From NCBI RefSeq assembly GCF_933509905.1, contig NZ_OW150024.1, forward strand, positions 248,001-312,000: a DNA stretch of 64,000 bases. Direction: 5' to 3'. The position numbers were made by a program, and so were the translations under genes. Source of the stretch: Trichlorobacter ammonificans. Lineage in GTDB: Bacteria > Desulfobacterota > Desulfuromonadia > Geobacterales > Pseudopelobacteraceae. The stretch's first letter is position 1. Every line of letters starts with the position of its first letter. The notes under the pieces were generated by a model. The model saw only the letters and a list, made by a program, of their open reading frames with translations. It made no database searches and was not told the DNA's origin. Shown here in pieces: positions 48,806-56,843 of this stretch.

Positions 48806-49834
48806 ATGGAGCTGAGCTTTTCCCATACCAACGAGGAGGTGGATCGCCTGATCGACCGCCTGATCAATGCCACGGAAGGAATCAAGCGGCCGGAGCTGAT
48901 CCGGGAGCTGATCATCTCATCGCTGAAGATCGGCCAGGAGAACGACTACCTGCCCGACCTGAAGATGATCAACCGCACCTTGCGGGAGATGCGCTACACC
49001 ACGCGGGTCTTCGGCCCCTACCGTAACCGCAAGAAAGTGACCATTTTCGGCTCGGCCCGCACCAAACCCGAGGAACCGATCTACCAGAAATGCATCCGTT
49101 TCAGCCGGCTGCTGGCGGCGCAGGGGTGGATGACCATCACCGGCGGCGGCCCCGGCATCATGCAGGCCGGCAACGAGGGGTCCGGGGCGGAAAACACCTT
49201 TGCCGTGAACATCCGGCTTCCCTTCGAGCAGAAGCCCAACCCGTTCATGGACAAGAACCCCCGGCTGATCACCTACAAGTACTTCTTCAACCGCAAGGTG
49301 GCCTTTGTCAAGGAAGCCGACGCCGTGGCGGTCTTCCCCGGCGGCTTCGGCACCCTGGACGAGGCGATGGAGGTGTTCACGCTGGTACAGACCGGCAAGA
49401 CCTCCCCGAAGCCGTTGGTGCTGGTGGACGACGAGGAGGGGTTCTGGGAGCAGTTTTTCGACTTCGTCAAGGAACAGTTGCTGATCAAGGGGCTGATCTC
49501 CGGCGAGGACTTCTCCATTTTCACCATCACCAAGGACGAACAGGAAGCGGCCGCGGTGATCGAGACGTTTTACAAAAACTATCACTCGGTCCGGTTCCAT
49601 GACGAACTGGCCATTATCCGCCTGAATCGTCCGCTTGCCCCGGAACAGGTGCACACGCTGGAGGAGGAGTTCCCCGAGCTGCTGCAGGAGGGGGGGCATA
49701 TCAGCTGCTGCGGCCCGGTGGAGGTGGAGGCCGACGAACCGGAGCTGGCCCAGCTGCCCCGGCTGGTCTTCCCCTTCAACCGTTTCCATTACGGGCTGCT
49801 GATCGCCTTTATCAACCGGATAAACACGTTTTGA
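48806..49834 (+). CDS. LOG-family protein (lysine decarboxylase-like fold)
   Basis: 342 aa. Central LOG domain: VTIFGSARTKPEE, ITGGGPGIMQAGNEGS, and the PGGFGTLDEAMEVF motif that in cytokinin-forming LOG enzymes binds nucleotide phosphates. An N-terminal helical extension (~75 aa) and a C-terminal ~90-aa extension are larger than in short LOGs. Family members hydrolyse nucleoside monophosphates; the actual substrate is unknown. GGAGG lies ahead of the ATG. Confidence 0.88.
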   Translation: MELSFSHTNEEVDRLIDRLINATEGIKRPELIRELIISSLKIGQENDYLPDLKMINRTLREMRYTTRVFGPYRNRKKVTIFGSARTKPEEPIYQKCIRFSRLLAAQGWMTITGGGPGIMQAGNEGSGAENTFAVNIRLPFEQKPNPFMDKNPRLITYKYFFNRKVAFVKEADAVAVFPGGFGTLDEAMEVFTLVQTGKTSPKPLVLVDDEEGFWEQFFDFVKEQLLIKGLISGEDFSIFTITKDEQEAAAVIETFYKNYHSVRFHDELAIIRLNRPLAPEQVHTLEEEFPELLQEGGHISCCGPVEVEADEPELAQLPRLVFPFNRFHYGLLIAFINRINTF

Positions 49835-49860
49835 CATTTGCCGGGACGCTGTGGTAAAAA
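49831..49860 (+). promoter_or_regulatory. Promoter candidate for dapA-dapB-dapL
   Basis: TTGACA overlaps the stop codon of the LOG gene; TAAAAA follows after 18 bases. The ~115-base leader contains a hairpin with CCGTTTTC/GAAAACGG arms (about 49889-49926). It does not resemble a lysine riboswitch. Confidence 0.45.
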
Positions 49861-49974
49861 ATTCCACTTTTATCATAGGAAATACTCCGTTTTCTCACTA
49901 TCGGTGCCGTGGCCGCGTGAAAACGGGGATTCCCGGGGTAGCGAACCGATTTCACCTCAAGGGAGGGGAACTGT

Positions 49975-50847
49975 ATGTTTAAGGGAAGTATTGTTGCCAT
50001 CGTGACGCCGTTCAACAACGGCGCGGTTGACGTGGAAAAGCTGCGGGAACTGGTGGAGTTCCAGATCAGCGGGGGCACCGACGCCATCGTCCCCTGCGGC
50101 ACCACCGGTGAGGCCTCCACCCTGGATTACGACGAGCATATGCTGGTGGTGAAAACCGTGGTGGAGCAGGTGAAGAAGCGGGTTCCGGTCATTGCCGGCA
50201 CCGGCTCCAACTCCACCGCCGAAGCCATCGAGCTGACCAAGCTGTCCAAGGAGGCCGGCGTCGACGGCTGCCTGCTGGTCACCCCCTACTACAACAAGCC
50301 GACCCAGGAAGGGCTTTACCTGCACTACAAGGCGGTGGCCGAGGCCGTGGCCATTCCGCAGATACTTTACAACGTGCCGGGCCGTACCGGGGTCAACCTG
50401 CTGCCCGAGACCGTGGCCCGTCTGGCCCCCATCAAGAACATCGTGGCCATCAAGGAAGCCACCGGGTCGCTGCAGCAGGCCTCGGAAGTGCTGGCCCTGT
50501 GCGGCGAGCAGATCGATGTGCTGTCCGGTGACGACTTCATCACCTTCCCGATGATGGCCTGCGGCGCCAAAGGGGTAATTTCGGTGCTGGCCAACATCAT
50601 GCCCAAAGCGGTTGGCGACCTGACTGACGCCTATTTCGCCGGTGACCTGGCCAAGGCCCGCCAGCTTCATCTGGATACACTGAAGATCAGCAACGCCATG
50701 TTTATCGAGAGCAACCCGGTGCCGGTCAAGACCGCCTTGGGGCTGATGGGCAAGTGCTCCGACGAGGTGCGCCTGCCGCTGGCGCCGATGTCTGAGGCGA
50801 ACAAAAATAAGCTTGTAGCGATCATGAAAGAGTACAAGCTGATCTAG
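49975..50847 (+). CDS. dapA: 4-hydroxy-tetrahydrodipicolinate synthase
   Basis: 290 aa TIM barrel, condensing pyruvate with aspartate semialdehyde. Conserved: GTDAIVPCGTTGEASTLD, Tyr in ILYNVPGRTGVNL (~131), Schiff-base lysine in IVAIKEATGS (~160), and DDFITFPMMACGAKGVISVLAN. First gene of a three-gene lysine/diaminopimelate operon with dapB and dapL. AGGGAGG precedes the ATG. Confidence 0.97.
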   Translation: MFKGSIVAIVTPFNNGAVDVEKLRELVEFQISGGTDAIVPCGTTGEASTLDYDEHMLVVKTVVEQVKKRVPVIAGTGSNSTAEAIELTKLSKEAGVDGCLLVTPYYNKPTQEGLYLHYKAVAEAVAIPQILYNVPGRTGVNLLPETVARLAPIKNIVAIKEATGSLQQASEVLALCGEQIDVLSGDDFITFPMMACGAKGVISVLANIMPKAVGDLTDAYFAGDLAKARQLHLDTLKISNAMFIESNPVPVKTALGLMGKCSDEVRLPLAPMSEANKNKLVAIMKEYKLI

Positions 50848-50862
50848 ATTCATTTGATTCTG

Positions 50863-50915
50863 GTAGGGGCGGCGCTTGCTCCGCCCAACAGGGGCGCGGC
50901 GAGCAGCGCCCCTAC
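50863..50915. repeat. Dispersed palindromic repeat, copy 2
   Basis: Begins GTAGGGGCGGCGCTTGCTCC and ends GAGCAGCGCCCCTAC. Its reverse complement equals copy 1 (24727-24781) except for one base in the arms and a shorter centre. It fills the dapA-dapB spacer and ends 23 bases before the dapB ATG, so it will form a hairpin in the operon mRNA. Confidence 0.8.
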
Positions 50916-50938
50916 GGTTCCATATGCGAGGGATTGTC

Positions 50939-51739
50939 ATGATAAAGATTGCTGTCTGCGGCGCTGCCGGCCGCATGGGCCAACGGATCATCGTCGCTGC
51001 CGTCGAGGCGGGCTGCACCATATCGGGCGCCCTTGAGCGCCCCGGGCATCCCCAGGTGGGGCAGGATGCCGGCCTGATCGCCGGGGTTGGCTCCCTGGGG
51101 GTTGCCATTTCCGACGACCTGAACAAGGTGGTCGAAGGGTGCGACGTACTGATCGACTTCACCACTCCCAAGGTGTCGCTGAAAAACCTGGAGATCTGCG
51201 GCCTGAAGAAAAAGGCCATCGTCATCGGCTCCACCGGTTTCACCCCCGAGGAGCGCGCCTTGGCCGCCGAGCTGGCCAAGGACATCCCGGCCGTGCTGGC
51301 CCCCAACATGTCCGTTGGGGTCAACGTCTGCTTCAAGGTGCTCAAAGACGTGGCCAAGACCCTGGGTGACGACTTTGATGTCGAGATCGTGGAACTGCAC
51401 CACAACAAGAAGAAGGACTCCCCCAGCGGCACTGCCGTGCGGATGGGCGAGGTGGTGGCCGAGGCCTTGGGCCGCGACTACAACCAGGTGGCCAACTACC
51501 ACCGTGAAGGGATCTGCGGCGAGCGGACCAAGGAAGAGATCGGCATGCAGACCGTGCGGGGCGGCGACATCATCGGCGAGCACACGGTCTACTTCATCGG
51601 CCAGGGTGAGCGGATCGAGATCTCCCACCGGGCCATGACCCGGGACATGTTCTCCCGCGGCTCGGTGCGGGCAGCAAAATGGATTGTCGGTAAGGCGCCC
51701 GGCCTGTACGATATGCAAGATGTCCTTGGCCTGAAATAA
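50939..51739 (+). CDS. dapB: 4-hydroxy-tetrahydrodipicolinate reductase
   Basis: 266 aa with N-terminal Rossmann loop VCGAAGRMGQRI, LIDFTTPKVSL, GSTGFTPEE, the catalytic ELHHNKKKDSPSGTA with conserved His-His and Lys, and HRAMTRDMFSRGSVRAAKW. The ATG at 50939 matches the family start; a longer frame would run through the palindromic repeat. It lies between dapA and dapL. Confidence 0.97.
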   Translation: MIKIAVCGAAGRMGQRIIVAAVEAGCTISGALERPGHPQVGQDAGLIAGVGSLGVAISDDLNKVVEGCDVLIDFTTPKVSLKNLEICGLKKKAIVIGSTGFTPEERALAAELAKDIPAVLAPNMSVGVNVCFKVLKDVAKTLGDDFDVEIVELHHNKKKDSPSGTAVRMGEVVAEALGRDYNQVANYHREGICGERTKEEIGMQTVRGGDIIGEHTVYFIGQGERIEISHRAMTRDMFSRGSVRAAKWIVGKAPGLYDMQDVLGLK

Positions 51740-51745
51740 ATCAAA

Positions 51746-51766
51746 AGGGGCGGCTTTGGCCGCCCT
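51746..51766 (+). terminator. Intra-operon hairpin between dapB and dapL
   Basis: AGGGGCGGC-TTT-GGCCGCCCT without a following T tract. It may be an mRNA-stabilising hairpin or weak pause rather than a true terminator. Confidence 0.45.
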
Positions 51767-51806
51767 AAATGTATAAACTACCACTACACTGAGAAGTGAG
51801 GAAACA

Positions 51807-53039
51807 ATGGCAAAAATCAACGACAACTATTTAAAGCTCAAAGCAGGATATTTGTTCCCCGAGATCGGCCGCCGCGTGCGGGAGTTCACCGCCGCCAACC
51901 CTGATGCCAAGGTCATCCGCCTGGGTATCGGCGACGTGACCCGTCCCCTGGCCCCGGCCGTGCTGAAGGCCTTCCATCAGGCAGTGGACGATCTGGCCAC
52001 CACCGACCAGTTTGCCGGTTACGGCCCGGAGCAGGGCTATGACTGGCTGATCAACGCCATCATTGAGAAATCCTACAAGCCGCTGGGCGTTTCTCTCAAG
52101 ACCGAGGAGATGTTCATCTCCGACGGCTCCAAGTGCGACTGCGCCAATATCCTGGATATCTTTGCCCTGGACAACGTGGTGGCCATCGGCGACCCGGTCT
52201 ATCCGGTCTACAACGACACCAACGTCATGATCGGCCGTACCGGCGAGGCGGACGAGAAGGGCTACTACCAGAACATCGTCTACATGCCCTGCAATGAGGC
52301 CAACAACTTCATCCCGGCCCTGCCCACCGGCAAGGTGGACATCATCTACCTCTGCTTCCCCAACAACCCCACCGGTACCGTGGCCTCCAAGGCTGAACTG
52401 AAGAAGTGGGTGGATTACGCCCTGGCCAACGATGCCGTAATCTTCTTCGACGCCGCCTATGAGGCGTTCATCACCAACCCGGAGATCCCGCACTCCATCT
52501 ACGAGATCGAAGGGGCCAAGAAGTGCGCCATCGAGTTCCGTTCCTTCTCAAAGACCGCCGGCTTCACCGGTGTGCGCTGCGGTCTGGTGGTCGTGCCGGA
52601 AGAGGTCATGGGCACCACCGCGACGGGTGAGCGCTACAGCTTCAACAAGCTCTGGCTGCGCCGCACCACCACCAAGTTCAACGGCGCCTCCTACCCGGTG
52701 CAGCGCGCTGCTGCCGCCGTGTACAGCGACGAAGGGTGGGCTCAGACCAAGGAGATCATCGACTACTACATGGAGAACGCCCGCATCATCCGTGAAGGTC
52801 TGGCCGCCGCCGGTGTCACCTGCTACGGCGGGGTGGATGCCCCCTACATCTGGCTCAAGACCCCCGGCGGCATGAGCAGTTGGGACTTCTTCGACAAGCT
52901 GCTCAAGGAGTGCAACGTGGTCGGCACGCCGGGCAGCGGCTTCGGCCCATCCGGCGAAGGGTTCTTCCGGCTGTCGGCCTTCGGCCATCGCGAGAATGTG
53001 ATTGAGGCGGTGGAGAGGATAAAGAAGAATTTGAAGTAA
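51807..53039 (+). CDS. dapL: LL-diaminopimelate aminotransferase
   Basis: 410 aa fold-type I PLP enzyme converting tetrahydrodipicolinate directly to LL-diaminopimelate with glutamate. Signatures: [38 protein letters not shown], and PLP lysine in [15 protein letters not shown] near 248. The pathway variant avoids succinylated or acetylated intermediates. The last 20 codons are repeated in the same frame at 53.85-53.91 kb, beyond vapBC. Confidence 0.96.
   Translation: MAKINDNYLKLKAGYLFPEIGRRVREFTAANPDAKVIRLGIGDVTRPLAPAVLKAFHQAVDDLATTDQFAGYGPEQGYDWLINAIIEKSYKPLGVSLKTEEMFISDGSKCDCANILDIFALDNVVAIGDPVYPVYNDTNVMIGRTGEADEKGYYQNIVYMPCNEANNFIPALPTGKVDIIYLCFPNNPTGTVASKAELKKWVDYALANDAVIFFDAAYEAFITNPEIPHSIYEIEGAKKCAIEFRSFSKTAGFTGVRCGLVVVPEEVMGTTATGERYSFNKLWLRRTTTKFNGASYPVQRAAAAVYSDEGWAQTKEIIDYYMENARIIREGLAAAGVTCYGGVDAPYIWLKTPGGMSSWDFFDKLLKECNVVGTPGSGFGPSGEGFFRLSAFGHRENVIEAVERIKKNLK
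52975..53038 (+). repeat. 64-bp direct repeat, copy A (3' end of dapL)
   Basis: The end of dapL, coding [20 protein letters not shown], matches 53850-53913 at 62 of 64 bases. Confidence 0.9.
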
Positions 53040-53072
53040 TGGAAACGGTTCTTTTCCTTGATGTGATTACAG

Positions 53073-53100
53073 AAGGGCGGCTGATGAGGCCGCCCTTTCT
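53073..53100 (+). terminator. Terminator after dapL
   Basis: AAGGGCGGC and GCCGCCCTT arms with a seven-base loop and a short T/C tail. Confidence 0.7.
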
Positions 53101-53162
53101 CGTTTCTGCAGATTGACGGCAAGTTACATCTGATGTAATGTTTTTCCGGGGAGACACAAGTT

Positions 53163-53408
53163 ATGGAAGCAATCAAGCACCGAACCCAGATATCTCTCGA
53201 AGACTGGCAATACCAGATACTGCTGGATTTGTCGCGCAAGACCAGGAAAAGTCTTTCCGCCCTGATCCGCGAGATGATTACCGAGAAGTTTGCTCCTGCC
53301 GGAGTGGCGGAAAACGATCCGGTCTATTCTATTGTCGGCATTGGCAGCAGTGGTCGTAAGCATACTGCCCGCGATCATGATGCCGTTCTGTACGGGAAAA
53401 AGAAGTGA
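53163..53408 (+). CDS. vapB: VapB-like ribbon-helix-helix antitoxin
   Basis: 81 aa. HRTQISLEDWQYQILLDLSRKTRKSLSALIREMI is a ribbon-helix-helix DNA-binding domain, and the C-terminus (SIVGIGSSGRKHTARDHDAVLYG) is the flexible part that binds the toxin. The end overlaps the vapC start by 4 bases. Type II antitoxin, autorepressor by family analogy. Confidence 0.85.
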   Translation: MEAIKHRTQISLEDWQYQILLDLSRKTRKSLSALIREMITEKFAPAGVAENDPVYSIVGIGSSGRKHTARDHDAVLYGKKK

Positions 53409-53818
53409 ACGGCATTTTTGTGGATACTGCGGCCTGGTATGCGCTGGTGGACAGTGATGACGCAGATCATACGGCCGCAGCGGCATATCTGGCCGCTAAT
53501 TCGCTATCGCTTGTTACCACCAACTTCGTATTTTCCGAAGCCGTCACTCTCATTCGCTATCGGATCGGCCATGAGGCGGCGCGTAGTTTTGGACAGAAGC
53601 TGAAGGAGAGCGGCTTTGTCAGGGTCGTGACGGTTACGGTGGCCGATGAGGAGCGTGCCTGGGAGATTTTTACCAAGTATCGGGATCAGGATTTCAGTTT
53701 CGTGGATTGCACCAGCTTTGCCGTGATGGAGCGGATGAAGCTTGCCGAGGCATTTACCTTTGACCGGCATTTCGCGGTAATGAAGTTTGCGGTGGTGCCA
53801 CAAGAGAAAAACAGGTGA
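53405..53818 (+). CDS. vapC: VapC-like PIN-domain RNase toxin
   Basis: 137 aa PIN domain with acidic residues D7 (FVDTAAW), E46 (FSEAVTL), and D98/D101-type pair in FSFVDCTSFAVM and FTFDRHF. These bind Mg for RNA cleavage. It forms a pair with the RHH antitoxin. The pair sits between two copies of the dapL 3' end. Confidence 0.9.
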   Translation: MNGIFVDTAAWYALVDSDDADHTAAAAYLAANSLSLVTTNFVFSEAVTLIRYRIGHEAARSFGQKLKESGFVRVVTVTVADEERAWEIFTKYRDQDFSFVDCTSFAVMERMKLAEAFTFDRHFAVMKFAVVPQEKNR

Positions 53819-53849
53819 TTTGTGACCACTTGTATGAAAAAGGTAGCTC

Positions 53850-53913
53850 CGGCTTTCGGCCACCGCGAGAATGTGATTGAGGCGGTGGAGAGGATAAAGA
53901 AGAATTTGAAGTA
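53850..53913 (+). repeat. 64-bp direct repeat, copy B (dapL 3' end duplicate)
   Basis: Encodes the same 20 C-terminal residues of DapL and a stop codon, but has no gene body in front of it. It is followed by a perfect terminator. Confidence 0.9.
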
Positions 53914-53924
53914 GGGTGAACGAG

Positions 53925-53953
53925 AGGGGCGCTGATTGCAGCGCCCCTTTTTT
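53925..53953 (+). terminator. Terminator behind the duplicated dapL end
   Basis: AGGGGCGCTG-ATTG-CAGCGCCCCTTTTTT. It may be the original dapL terminator displaced by the vapBC insertion. Confidence 0.85.
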
Positions 53954-54016
53954 GTTCGTAATTTCCAATTGTTGAACCGTTGCAGTTAAGATATGTTTAT
54001 TGCCGGAAGGTGAGCC

Positions 54017-54139
54017 ATGACAACACAGGAACTACAGTCGCGCATTGAAAGCCTGAAACAACAACTGGTTGCCAAATACCATCCGGAGAAGGTCATACTT
54101 TTCGGTTCCGCTGCCCGTGTGACGTTCCCCCATTGTTAG
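54017..54139 (+). pseudogene. Truncated minimal nucleotidyltransferase (MNT-type antitoxin)
   Basis: Forty codons, MTTQELQSRIESLKQQLVAKYHPEKVILFGSAAR, match the start of MNT nucleotidyltransferases whose active-site motif is GSxARG. The frame breaks exactly at that motif, where IS3-type sequence begins. The HEPN partner gene is also absent. Confidence 0.75.
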
Positions 54140-54243
54140 TACCAGCAGTAGCTTAGCTTTTCGGTCTTTTGATTCTGGTTCTGTTTTGCTGCAAATTCTT
54201 CTGGCGTCATTTTGTTTAACGACTTGTGTGGTCTTTCAGAATT
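54118..54243 (-). mobile_element. IS3-family transposase remnant (OrfB C-terminus)
   Basis: On the minus strand an open frame ends ...NSERPHKSLNKMTPEEFAAKQ and then LSYCWY-stop (stop at 54136), the typical C-terminus of IS3-type integrases. Only about 35 codons and one end remain. It interrupts the nucleotidyltransferase gene, and its other end runs into a short repeat at 54256. Confidence 0.8.
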
Positions 54244-54255
54244 GAGGGAACCTCT

Positions 54256-54277
54256 GGGGTCAGGCTTGACTTACTGC
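54256..54277. repeat. Short repeat CAGGCTTGACTT-type, copy 1
   Basis: Contains CAGGCTTGACTTACTGC; the same unit occurs inverted at 57241-57264 with one difference. The two copies bracket the fic-methyltransferase-higBA segment. Confidence 0.5.
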
Positions 54278-54335
54278 TATTCGCTGATGCATTTCCTGGT
54301 GGAAATACAGGGACAACACCATACCTATTTATTTG

Positions 54336-54360
54336 AAAGGCGGCCAATCGGCCGCCTTTT
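54336..54360 (+). terminator. Terminator upstream of fic
   Basis: AAAGGCGGCC and GGCCGCCTTTT arms with a 4-base loop. It insulates the fic unit from upstream transcription. Confidence 0.8.
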
Positions 54361-54381
54361 CTGTTTTATCACCCTTGTCAC

Positions 54382-54443
54382 CTAACGAAAAATTATGGTA
54401 TTGTTTTTGCGTTAGCAGCATGATAGCGAAAAGTTTTTACCTT
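54382..54443. promoter_or_regulatory. Operator-like element upstream of fic, copy 1
   Basis: CTAACGAAAAA...TTTTTGCGTTAG is an inverted repeat, followed by a third half-site TAGCGAAAAGTTTTT. It ends about 10 bases before the fic ATG. A diverged copy lies at the 3' end of fic. Confidence 0.55.
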
Positions 54444-54453
54444 GAGGGTAGCC

Positions 54454-55611
54454 ATGTCAGCCAATACCGGCCGCTACATAACTGCCACGACCGCGGGAGA
54501 GAAGTTTCAGGCCTTTGTCCCTGATCCGCTGCCTGCCATGGCGGCACTGGCGCTGACCGAGCGCCATTTTGAGCTGTTGGAGACGGCCAACCGCGCCCTG
54601 GGGAGGCTGGACGGCATGGCAGCGCTGTTGCCGGACACATCTATGTTCCTGTACTTCTATGTTCGCAAGGAAGCGCTCCTTTCCTCGCAGATCGAGGGGA
54701 CCCAATCATCGTTTGCCGACCTGCTCCTGTTCGAGAGCGCCGAGGCACCGGGAGTACCGCTGGATGATGTGCAGGAAGTGTCGAATTACGTCGCCGCCAT
54801 GGAGCACGGGCTGAAGCGCCTGCGTGAGGGGTTCCCCCTGTCGCTCCGCCTGATCCGGGAGATTCACGAGGTGCTCATGGCAACGGGACGGGGGAGCACC
54901 AAGTCCCCCGGTGAGTTCCGCCGCAGCCAGAACTGGATCGGCGGCCGCCGGCCCGGTAATGCCCGCTTCGTCCCGCCGCCGCCGGAGTTTCTGCCGGATT
55001 GCCTGGGCGAACTGGAGAAATATCTCCATGCCCGACATACCCCGTTACTGGTCAAGGCAGCGCTGGCCCATGTGCAGTTCGAGACGATTCACCCGTTCCT
55101 GGACGGCAACGGCCGGCTCGGACGGTTGCTCATTACGCTGCTGCTCTGCGACCAGGGGGCGCTGAGTCAGCCGCTGCTCTATCTGAGCCTCTATTTCAAG
55201 GCCAATCGTGATCGCTATTACGATCTGCTACAGGCGGTGCGGCAGGAGGGAGGCTGGGAAACCTGGCTGGAATTTTTTCTGGAAGGGGTACTGGAGACCT
55301 CCGGACAGGCGGTTGCCACTGCCCGGCGGCTACAGGAGCTGTTCAACAGCGACCGGCAGCGGGTTGCGGCACTGGGTCGGGCTTCCGGGTCGGTGCTGCG
55401 GCTGCACGAATATCTACAGAATAAACCTATCATCACCATCCAGAAAGCTGCGGATGCTATCGGGTTGACCCGTCCGACGATCGCCACCGCCCTCAAGCTG
55501 TTGGCCGATCTGCACATCGTACGGGAGTTGACCGGCAAGGAACGCCACCGGCTGTTCGTGTACGACGAGTACATCACTATACTGAATGAGGGTGCCACGC
55601 CGATATGCTAA
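54454..55611 (+). CDS. Fic-family protein with self-inhibitory helix and C-terminal HTH
   Basis: 385 aa. The Fic active site is HPFLDGNGRLGR near residue 210, complete for AMP transfer. The inhibitory motif SSQIEGTQSS near residue 75 marks a class II Fic, self-inhibited from the N-terminus. The C-terminal ~80 residues resemble a winged helix (IQKAADAIGLTRPTIATALKLL). The ATG at 54454 is chosen over an in-frame TTG at 54442. Operator-like repeats on both sides suggest autoregulation through the HTH. Confidence 0.9.
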   Translation: MSANTGRYITATTAGEKFQAFVPDPLPAMAALALTERHFELLETANRALGRLDGMAALLPDTSMFLYFYVRKEALLSSQIEGTQSSFADLLLFESAEAPGVPLDDVQEVSNYVAAMEHGLKRLREGFPLSLRLIREIHEVLMATGRGSTKSPGEFRRSQNWIGGRRPGNARFVPPPPEFLPDCLGELEKYLHARHTPLLVKAALAHVQFETIHPFLDGNGRLGRLLITLLLCDQGALSQPLLYLSLYFKANRDRYYDLLQAVRQEGGWETWLEFFLEGVLETSGQAVATARRLQELFNSDRQRVAALGRASGSVLRLHEYLQNKPIITIQKAADAIGLTRPTIATALKLLADLHIVRELTGKERHRLFVYDEYITILNEGATPIC

Positions 55612-55669
55612 CGAAAATATATGGCACAATTTTTCGTTAACATCAGCGTAGCGAAAAGTTTTTTCCTTC
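55608..55669. promoter_or_regulatory. Operator-like element at the end of fic, copy 2
   Basis: CTAACGAAAATA...ATTTTTCGTTA, then TAGCGAAAAGTTTTTT. About three quarters of the positions match copy 1 with the same order of half-sites. It overlaps the fic stop codon and faces no gene start. Confidence 0.5.
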
Positions 55670-55685
55670 GTAATTTATTTTACTC

Positions 55686-55711
55686 AAAAGGCGGCCAATG
55701 GTCGCCTTTTT
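55686..55711. terminator. Terminator between fic and the methyltransferase gene
   Basis: AAAAGGCGGCCA and TGGTCGCCTTTT arms, one mismatch, with T and A tracts on both sides, between convergent genes. Confidence 0.75.
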
Positions 55712-55738
55712 CCATTCGGCAGTACGTCGCCCATCCCC

Positions 55739-56395
55739 TCAGCCCGGCTCCGCCAGCAGCAAGCGGTTTTTCGGCGTAATCTCCGCCGGGATCGTCTGCG
55801 TCACCACCCGGTAGCCGGCCGCCTGCAGGCGGCCGACGCGGGCAACATCCATTGCCAGCGGCCCGTCCAGCCAGCCGCGAAACGCCACACCGCCGCCGGT
55901 CGCCAGATCGTGGCAGCACGGTAGTACCGCCAGCTTGGCGCGCGCCGCGATGGTCAGTTCGATGACCTGGTCGGTGAGGGCGCCGCAGGCGTGGACCGAG
56001 ACCACCAGATCGTCCGCCGTCAATGCCACCTCCTCAAGCTCCCCAAGTCGCAGCTTCACCCGTCCGGCCAGGCGCGGCCAGGCGGCCTCCAGCACGGTCT
56101 GCAGCTTGGCCGCGCTCGGCGGCAGGGCCCGGTCGATACCGATGGCGTGGGGGGAGCTATCGTCGAGGAGCAGCAGGATACCGGAGAGGAGGCCGTGGCC
56201 GCAGGCGAGGTCGACGACACGGCCGCCCCGCAGACGTCGCCGCACCCGCCGCGCCACTTCCCATGCCTCGTAAAGCTCCTTGCGCGGCAGGCAGCCTGCA
56301 TGGCAGACGGCGCGGGCAATGCGGTCGAAGAGGGTCTCACCGGGGAAACGTTCAAGGTGGCGGTCGGTGAGGCGGTTGCGTGAGGCGTGGTCCAT
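55739..56395 (-). CDS. SAM-dependent methyltransferase (Methyltransf_32/METTL25-like)
   Basis: 218 aa class I methyltransferase: SAM loop VVDLACGHGLLSGILLLL near 60, acidic IGIDRAL, and the family-specific VVSVHACGALTDQVIEL and LAVLPCCHDL. These HACG and PCCH motifs are shared with METTL25/RRNAD1-type proteins. Substrate unknown. Single minus-strand gene between two toxin-type loci. Confidence 0.8.
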   Translation of the reverse strand: MDHASRNRLTDRHLERFPGETLFDRIARAVCHAGCLPRKELYEAWEVARRVRRRLRGGRVVDLACGHGLLSGILLLLDDSSPHAIGIDRALPPSAAKLQTVLEAAWPRLAGRVKLRLGELEEVALTADDLVVSVHACGALTDQVIELTIAARAKLAVLPCCHDLATGGGVAFRGWLDGPLAMDVARVGRLQAAGYRVVTQTIPAEITPKNRLLLAEPG

Positions 56396-56455
56396 GGGTG
56401 ACTCCGATCAGCGTGAGGGAAATTCTTGGGACATACTACCTGTTTCTTAATATGG

Positions 56456-56480
56456 AGGCGACCGATTGGTCGCCTTTTTT
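56456..56480 (+). terminator. Hairpin upstream of the HigB-like gene
   Basis: AGGCGACC-GATT-GGTCGCC followed by TTTTTT. It ends 36 bases before the HigB-like ATG, so it insulates that unit or acts as a leader terminator. Confidence 0.7.
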
Positions 56481-56516
56481 GTTGCATCCAAAATAACAAA
56501 TATGTTACCAAGGATT

Positions 56517-56843
56517 ATGCCGTGGAATATTTACTACTACAGCGAGGATGTCAGGCTTGAGATTGCGGCCATGCCGGTCGGCATTCGGGCCGCCTATGTC
56601 CGCCTGACCGAATTGCTTGAAGAATTTGGTCTCGATCTGCGCATGCCCCATTCACGGGCCATGGGAGGCGGGCTGTTCGAGTTGCGGCCGCGCGGCAGGG
56701 AAGGGATTGCACGGGTTTTCTATTGCACGATGGTAGGGCGACGGATTGTCGTGCTGCACTCCTTTATCAAGAAGACCCAGGAAACACCCAAGCGTGAATT
56801 GGACATAGCACGGAAACGACAGAAAGAGGTGTGTGGATCATGA
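56517..56843 (+). CDS. HigB/Gp49-like RelE-superfamily toxin
   Basis: 108 aa: MPWNIYYYSEDVRLEIAAMP, LEEFGLDLRMPHSRAMGGGLFELRPRGREGIARVFYC and VLHSFIKKTQETPKRELDIA are typical of PF05973 toxins, which cleave ribosome-bound mRNA. AAGGA precedes the ATG at 56517. Its stop overlaps the antitoxin start (ATGA), the usual toxin-first order of higBA systems. Confidence 0.87.
   Translation: MPWNIYYYSEDVRLEIAAMPVGIRAAYVRLTELLEEFGLDLRMPHSRAMGGGLFELRPRGREGIARVFYCTMVGRRIVVLHSFIKKTQETPKRELDIARKRQKEVCGS

Noticed and set aside
49837-49974. Possible lysine riboswitch in front of dapA
   Set aside because: The leader is too short and lacks the multi-helix core; only one simple hairpin is visible.
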